From: Leptospirillum sp037442005
Lineage (GTDB): Bacteria > Nitrospirota > Leptospirillia > Leptospirillales > Leptospirillaceae
Reading direction: 5' to 3'
NCBI GenBank assembly: GCA_037442005.1
Contig: JBBIRA010000025.1
Span: 1-26,105, forward strand
Length of the DNA: 26,105 nucleotides
A program made the translations under genes and the position numbers. The notes below the pieces were generated by a model. It saw only the letters and a list, made by a program, of their open reading frames with translations, was not told where the DNA came from and searched no databases. This document shows, one piece after another, positions 22,069 through 26,105 of the stretch. Positions within the stretch are counted from its first letter, which is position 1. The number at the start of each line of letters is the position of its first letter.

Positions 22069-22452
22069 ATGGCCAACAAGTCCAGCACCAGCCCCGCCCC
22101 CGGAAAACCGTTCTTTCTTCTGGGGATACTCACGGCTCTCGGAGCCGGTTGCTGCGCCCTTCCCGCCCTTCTCCTCCTTTTTGGCGTCGGGATCGGATCA
22201 GGAGCTGCTTCTCTTTTGAAGGCGTTTGATCCCTACAGACCATTTCTTCTGGCCATCACCGCATTGGTTTTTCTGTGGGGATTCGCAAAACTTTATCTCA
22301 ACGTTCCCACCACAAACGTTTGCACCATCCAGGGAGGAGGAAGGAGTCCCCTTTCCCGACAACGGACCTTATACTGGATCTCCGTTCTGACCTCCCTTGT
22401 ACTCCTGGGTATCCCCTGGATCAAGGCCGCCGTTTCCTCGATCAGCCATTGA
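22069..22452 (+). CDS. merT: mercuric ion transporter MerT
   Basis: A 127-residue inner-membrane protein with three hydrophobic segments. C28-C29 (LGAGCCALPALLLLFGVG) is in the first helix, the vicinal pair that accepts Hg(II); a single C85 in the cytoplasmic loop (TTNVCTIQ) replaces the usual second pair. Helix 3 is residues 101-119. No merP gene follows, so Hg(II) may reach MerT directly or through the HMA domain of MerA. ATG 22069 has GGGAG 7 bases upstream; the frame is open further upstream to 21820 but that part lacks MerT similarity and contains the promoter and leader. Confidence 0.85.
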   Translation: MANKSSTSPAPGKPFFLLGILTALGAGCCALPALLLLFGVGIGSGAASLLKAFDPYRPFLLAITALVFLWGFAKLYLNVPTTNVCTIQGGGRSPLSRQRTLYWISVLTSLVLLGIPWIKAAVSSISH

Positions 22453-22505
22453 CCGGAAGCCGGAATCATGTTCTCCATCATGTCGTCAAAAAAAAGGAGT
22501 CTTCC

Positions 22506-24116
22506 ATGAGCCAGCCCATCACCTTCGATATCACGGGAATGACCTGCGACCATTGTGCCCTCTCCGTCCGCAAAGCCTTGAACAGCCTCCCGGGTGTCAA
22601 AGCCGACGTCTCCTGGCCTTTGGCGAAAGCCCGCATCGAGGCGGACCCCGCCATCACCCGGGAACAACTGATCGCTGCAATCGAAGGCGCCGGATACGGC
22701 GTCGGAGAGGAAAAACGCCCCCTGTCGGTGGTCATTTTAGGAAGCGGCTCCGCCGCCTTTGCGGCCGCCATCCGTCTTGACGTCGAAGGCGCACAGGTCA
22801 CCATGGTCGAGCAGGGAACGCTAGGCGGCACCTGCGTCAACATCGGCTGCGTCCCGTCCAAAATCTTCATCCGTCAGGCCGAAACGGCCCACAAGGTCGA
22901 CCACTCCCCGTTTCCGGCCATACGGACCGTACCTGCCCGGATCGATTTCGCCGCCCTCAGAGCCCAACAGCAGAGCCGTGTGGAAGAGCTCCGTCAAGCC
23001 AAGTATGCCCATATACTCGACCTCCATCCGGCCATCCGGTTCCTTTCCGGACAGGCCTCCTTTGTCGATGACCACACGGTCCGGGTGACCGGAGCGGATG
23101 GAGGGATCACCGACCTCACCGCCGACAGGATCCTGATCGCCACCGGCGTCCGGCCGGAAGCCCCTCCCATCCCAGGTCTTCCGGAAACCCCCTTCTGGAG
23201 TTCGACCGAGGCGCTGATGACGACCCGACAGCCCGAACACCTGATCATCATCGGCGGCGGATTCATCTCCTGCGAAATCGGACAGGCCTTTTCCCGGCTC
23301 GGAACCCGGATCACCCTGATCCAGAGGGGGGAGCATCTTCTGTCCTCGTTCGATCCGGATCTCGGACAAGGTCTTGAAACCCTGTTCCGGAAGGAAGCCA
23401 TCCGGGTCCTGACAAAAACCCGCGTGTTGTCGGTAAGCCATGACGGCCGCCACTTCACCGTCACGACCGACGGGGGAACGGTCTCAGGAGATGCCCTCAT
23501 GGTGGCCACTGGACGACGTGCCAACACCGATTACTTAAACCTCGCCGCCTGTGGCGTCAAAACCGACGATCAGGGCCATCTTCCCGTCAACGGATTTCTC
23601 CAGACCAATATTCCCCACATCTACGCCGCCGGAGACGTCACCCCCCTTCCCGCCTTCGTCTATGTTGCCGCCAAGTCCGGAACCGCAGCCGCCGGACACA
23701 TGCTGACCGGAGCGGGAAACCCGCTCGACCTTTCGCTGGTCCCGGAAGTCGTTTTCACCGACCCGCCGGTCGCCACCGTCGGCCTCACCGAAGAAGAGGC
23801 CCGGTCACGGGGAATGGACGTGGACGTCCGGACGCTGACGCTCGAGAATGTTCCCAGATCCCTGGCCAATTTCGACACCCGGGGCTTTGTGAAACTCGTG
23901 GCCGACAAACAGAGCGGACGGCTCGTCGGGGCGCACCTTCTGGCCGACCAGGCCGGCGAGATGATCCAGGTGGCCCATCTGGCCATCGCCTTCGGCATGA
24001 CCACTCAGGAGCTCGGAGACCGGCTATTTCCTTACCTCACGATGTCTGAAGGGTTGAAACTGGCGGCACAGACGTTTAAAAGGGACGTCTCGACACTGTC
24101 CTGCTGTGCCGGATAA
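22506..24116 (+). CDS. merA: mercuric reductase MerA with N-terminal HMA domain
   Basis: A 536-residue cytoplasmic flavoenzyme that reduces Hg(II) to Hg(0) with NADPH. The N-terminal metal-binding domain has GMTCDHC (C14, C17). FAD is bound at GSGSAAFAAA (79-88), the redox disulfide is C110-C115 in GGTCVNIGCVPSK, the NADPH site is in IIIGGGFISCEIGQAFSRLG, and IYAAGDVT is the second FAD motif. The C-terminal Cys-Cys (533-534, LSCCAG) delivers Hg from the partner subunit. All catalytic elements are present, in contrast to the MerA-like gene at 11100. AAGGAG lies 7 bases before the ATG. It follows merT by 53 bases and precedes merR by 30. Confidence 0.95.
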   Translation: MSQPITFDITGMTCDHCALSVRKALNSLPGVKADVSWPLAKARIEADPAITREQLIAAIEGAGYGVGEEKRPLSVVILGSGSAAFAAAIRLDVEGAQVTMVEQGTLGGTCVNIGCVPSKIFIRQAETAHKVDHSPFPAIRTVPARIDFAALRAQQQSRVEELRQAKYAHILDLHPAIRFLSGQASFVDDHTVRVTGADGGITDLTADRILIATGVRPEAPPIPGLPETPFWSSTEALMTTRQPEHLIIIGGGFISCEIGQAFSRLGTRITLIQRGEHLLSSFDPDLGQGLETLFRKEAIRVLTKTRVLSVSHDGRHFTVTTDGGTVSGDALMVATGRRANTDYLNLAACGVKTDDQGHLPVNGFLQTNIPHIYAAGDVTPLPAFVYVAAKSGTAAAGHMLTGAGNPLDLSLVPEVVFTDPPVATVGLTEEEARSRGMDVDVRTLTLENVPRSLANFDTRGFVKLVADKQSGRLVGAHLLADQAGEMIQVAHLAIAFGMTTQELGDRLFPYLTMSEGLKLAAQTFKRDVSTLSCCAG

Positions 24117-24146
24117 TCACCGCCACCCCAACAGGAAGGATTCCGT

Positions 24147-24563
24147 ATGGGACTGACCATCGGCAAGATCTCCCGGCTTTCGGGCGTCCCCATCGATACG
24201 ATCCGGTTCTATGAAAAGAACGGGCTGATCCCGCCCCCCCAAAGGCGGGATTCCGGATACCGGGATTACGATCGGGGAACTGTTTCCCGTCTATTGTTCA
24301 TCAAAAAAGCGAAAGAGCTGGGGTTCACGCTGTCGGAGATCCGGGAAATTCTGGATCTCCGCACCCTTCCCGGCGAAAGCTGCGTTCAGGTCCAGTCGTT
24401 AGCCGAACAGAAGATCCGGTCAGTTCAGGACAAGATCCGCTCCCTTGAGGAGATCCATCTGGCGCTTAAACGACTCCTCGAGGAATGCCATCACCACCCC
24501 TCTCCCTCTCTCTGTCCGATCCTCGACTATCTGGAAGCCCCGGAAAAACCCCATCCCGCTTGA
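24147..24563 (+). CDS. merR: MerR-type mercury/heavy-metal regulator
   Basis: A 138-residue MerR-family activator/repressor. The winged helix-turn-helix (residues 1-70) reads TIGKISRLSGVPIDTIRFYE, with GYRDYD following, and the dimerisation helix covers about 80-115. Metal ligands C79, C114 and C123 are in the Hg-MerR arrangement (Cys, then Cys-x8-Cys, C-terminal part EECHHHPSPSLCPIL). The triple His between the cysteines is unusual. It would bind the long-spaced promoter upstream of merT. The gene is last in the operon and on the same strand, rather than divergent from merT as in Tn21 or Tn501. ATG 24147 has AGGAAGG about 7 bases upstream. Confidence 0.85.
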   Translation: MGLTIGKISRLSGVPIDTIRFYEKNGLIPPPQRRDSGYRDYDRGTVSRLLFIKKAKELGFTLSEIREILDLRTLPGESCVQVQSLAEQKIRSVQDKIRSLEEIHLALKRLLEECHHHPSPSLCPILDYLEAPEKPHPA

Positions 24564-24602
24564 AAATACCTCAAATCCTTCCGTCAGGCCCTGTCCAAAA
24601 TT

Positions 24603-24615
24603 GCCACCCTGTGGC
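24603..24615. repeat. small GCCAC-CCT-GTGGC hairpin between merR and amrB
   Basis: A 5-bp perfect stem with a 3-base loop in the 89-base gap. It lies next to a TTGCCA that could be a -35 for the amrB gene. Too short for a firm terminator call. Confidence 0.25.
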
Positions 24616-24652
24616 ATAGTGAAAACAGACCGGATAACAAAAGGGGGTATTC

Positions 24653-25462
24653 ATGTCAGGAGTGCGCATGCCGGCGGTCGCGGGGATGTTTTACCCGGAA
24701 GCACCGGCCGATCTTGAGTCCATGATCCACCATCTGTTGACAGAGGCCCGATCGGCCCGCCCGGCCCCTTCCGGGGAGAGGGTCATGCCCCGGGCCCTGA
24801 TCGTCCCTCATGCCGGTCTTATCTATTCCGGCCCGGTGGCGGCATCGGCCTATACCCTTCTTGCAGGGTTGCCCGCTCCCCGGCGCGTCGTCCTTCTGGG
24901 GCCGTCCCACCGGATCTTCTTTCTGGGGATCGCCCAGACCACGGCCCGTTTTTTTAAGACCCCCCTGGGAGATCTTCCGGTCGACACCGAAACGGTTTCC
25001 CTGTTTGACACCCTTCCCGGTGTCGCCCCCTATGATCCGGCCCATGCCCGGGAACATTCCCTCGAAGTTCAGCTTCCGTTTCTCAAAGTGCTCTTCGGAT
25101 CCGTTCCTATTGTCCCGCTGGTCGTGGGAGAAGCCCCGGCCGACGTCGTGGCCGGCGTGGTGGAAACCGCCCTGGCGCTTCCCGATACGCTTCTTTTGAT
25201 CTCCACCGACCTGTCCCATTACCAAAGCTCAAAAGAGGCCGTCCGTCTGGATGGCGCCACCGCCCGGACCATCCTCTCGAAGGACTACCATCCGGTGGAA
25301 AATGAGATGGCGTGCGGCTCCCGGCCGCTGAACGGATTTCTCATTGCCGCCCATCAGTTCCGTCTGAGAGGAGAGCTTCTGGATCTCCGGAACTCCGGTG
25401 ACACCGCCGGACCCAAAAACGAGGTCGTCGGATATGGAGCTTTTGCCTTCTGGAACGCCTGA
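24653..25462 (+). CDS. amrB: AmmeMemoRadiSam system protein B (Memo family)
   Basis: A 269-residue Memo-family protein. Conserved His-containing motifs are PHAGLIYSGPVAASAY (about residues 52-67), LLGPSHRIFFLG, REHSLEVQLPFL and ISTDLSHYQSS, resembling the metal-binding site of extradiol dioxygenases, and the C-terminal GYGAFAFW. Human Memo binds copper; the bacterial reaction is not established. ATG 24653 has AAGGGGG 6 bases upstream. It is followed by AMMECR1 (29-base overlap) and the radical-SAM gene, the fixed order amrB-amrA-amrS of this system. Its relation to the mer operon is only positional. Confidence 0.88.
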   Translation: MSGVRMPAVAGMFYPEAPADLESMIHHLLTEARSARPAPSGERVMPRALIVPHAGLIYSGPVAASAYTLLAGLPAPRRVVLLGPSHRIFFLGIAQTTARFFKTPLGDLPVDTETVSLFDTLPGVAPYDPAHAREHSLEVQLPFLKVLFGSVPIVPLVVGEAPADVVAGVVETALALPDTLLLISTDLSHYQSSKEAVRLDGATARTILSKDYHPVENEMACGSRPLNGFLIAAHQFRLRGELLDLRNSGDTAGPKNEVVGYGAFAFWNA

Positions 25463-26003
25463 TCACAACGTGAAAGGGCAAGAGATTCTCGCGCTGGCCC
25501 GGGGAACCATCGGTGAACGGCTCGGGAAGGGAATGGCGCCCTGCCCGGACCCCGCCTGGCTCTCTGAACCGGGGGCGTCGTTTGTCACCCTGACAATAGA
25601 CGACGAGCTCCGGGGATGCATCGGTTCTCTGACCCCCGTCCGGTCATTCGGCGAGGATGTCCGGTACAACGCGCTCCTGGCCGCCTTCCGGGATCCGCGA
25701 TTTCCTCCCCTTGATCTCCGGGAATTCGATGCCGTCCGGATCGGGGTTTCCCTCATCTCCCCGATGGAGCCGGTCACCTTCCTTGATCTGTTGGACCTGT
25801 CCCGGACGATCCGGCCCGGAGAAGGTCTTCTGTTACGGTTCCGGGAACACTCCGCCACCTATCTCCCCGAAGTCTGGGAGATGCTTCCGGACCCCCTGGA
25901 GTTCCTCTCCGAACTGTTGAAAAAGGGGGGGATCCCCCGGGGAGCACCCCCGGAGGAGCTCCGGGCTTACTCCTACACAACAACGGTATGGAAGGAAGAC
26001 TGA
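25434..26003 (+). CDS. amrA: AmmeMemoRadiSam system protein A (AMMECR1 family)
   Basis: A 189-residue AMMECR1-domain protein with the family signature LRGCIGSLTPVRSFGEDV around residue 59-76 and the preceding SFVTLTIDDE. It continues NALLAAFRDPRFPPL, VRIGVSLISPMEP and TYLPEVWEMLPDPLEFLSEL. These match the diagnostic AMMECR1 motifs of unknown chemistry; the Cys in RGCIG is invariant and may be catalytic. ATG 25434 lies within the 3' end of amrB with GAGG about 10 bases upstream; a longer frame is open to 25398 but overlaps more. It ends one base before the next gene's ATG. Confidence 0.88.
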   Translation: MELLPSGTPDHNVKGQEILALARGTIGERLGKGMAPCPDPAWLSEPGASFVTLTIDDELRGCIGSLTPVRSFGEDVRYNALLAAFRDPRFPPLDLREFDAVRIGVSLISPMEPVTFLDLLDLSRTIRPGEGLLLRFREHSATYLPEVWEMLPDPLEFLSELLKKGGIPRGAPPEELRAYSYTTTVWKED

Positions 26004-26004
26004 G

Positions 26005-26105
26005 ATGGACTCCAAAAGGGTGGTGGGACAATGGTGGCATACGCTTCCCGACGGCCGGATCGCGTGCGACCTGTGTCCCCGGGACTGCCGGCTCCACGAA
26101 GGCCA
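26005..26105 (+). CDS. amrS: AmmeMemoRadiSam radical SAM enzyme, N-terminal start only (cut by right edge)
   Basis: The first 33 residues are visible. They start MDSKRVVGQWWHTLPDGRI and continue ACDLCPRDCRLHEG, the N-terminal cysteine-rich lead of AmrS proteins before the radical-SAM CxxxCxxC that should follow outside the window. The ATG at 26005 begins two bases after the amrA stop (TGA at 26001-26003), with GGAAG about 7 bases upstream. Identity rests on this short stretch and on the amrB-amrA context. Confidence 0.75.
   Translation, partial: MDSKRVVGQWWHTLPDGRIACDLCPRDCRLHEG

Overview
The window looks like a chromosomal stretch from an acidophilic, metal-exposed bacterium. Gene content (a mercury-resistance operon, an arsenic-methylation/arsenosugar operon, DUF302 and AmmeMemoRadiSam genes) and the protein flavour resemble Leptospirillum (Nitrospirota). 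That assignment is inference from recalled gene content; no marker gene such as rRNA is present.

Left part (1-7.3 kb) is accessory and partly eroded. It holds the 3' end of a COG2865-type ATP-binding regulator with a 12-bp in-frame tandem repeat. A leftward pair follows: a small HrgC-like membrane protein coupled to an HNH nuclease. Next come a gene split by a frameshift lying on a perfect inverted repeat, a leftward NifO/ArsC-like protein and tandem SagB-type nitroreductase, and a long empty interval. A membrane-anchored unknown protein then ends exactly at the edge of a decayed IS200/IS605 (TnpB) remnant.

Middle-left (7.8-10.7 kb) carries small envelope genes: a secreted DUF302 protein with a polytopic membrane protein, an outer-membrane barrel-like protein and, leftward, a His/Pro-rich secreted protein with a terminator.

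Core (11.1-19.1 kb) is one tightly packed rightward operon, most junctions being overlaps or within a few bases. It encodes a MerA-like flavoprotein disulfide reductase, a TVP38/TMEM64 membrane protein, a PiT phosphate transporter, radical-SAM ArsS, arsenite methyltransferase ArsM, two small glycosyltransferases of the TIGR04283 and TIGR04282 types, an AhpD/CMD-fold protein and a predicted outer-membrane protein. ArsM, ArsS and the two transferases fit conversion of arsenite to methylated arsenicals and arsenosugar-like products. The redox, phosphate-transport and outer-membrane genes look like uptake, redox and export accessories, which is inference.

Right of this, converging on the operon, is a leftward zinc-binding (ZAS-type) anti-sigma / ECF sigma pair in reversed gene order. 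A decaying patch follows: a probable transposase tail, a terminator, a MmyB-type regulator that lost most of its ligand domain, and an orphan small ORF. Then come an unknown leftward gene and a mercury operon merT-merA-merR with a structured leader, no merP and merR last. The window closes with memo (amrB), AMMECR1 (amrA) and the start of the radical-SAM gene of the AmmeMemoRadiSam system, cut by the right edge.
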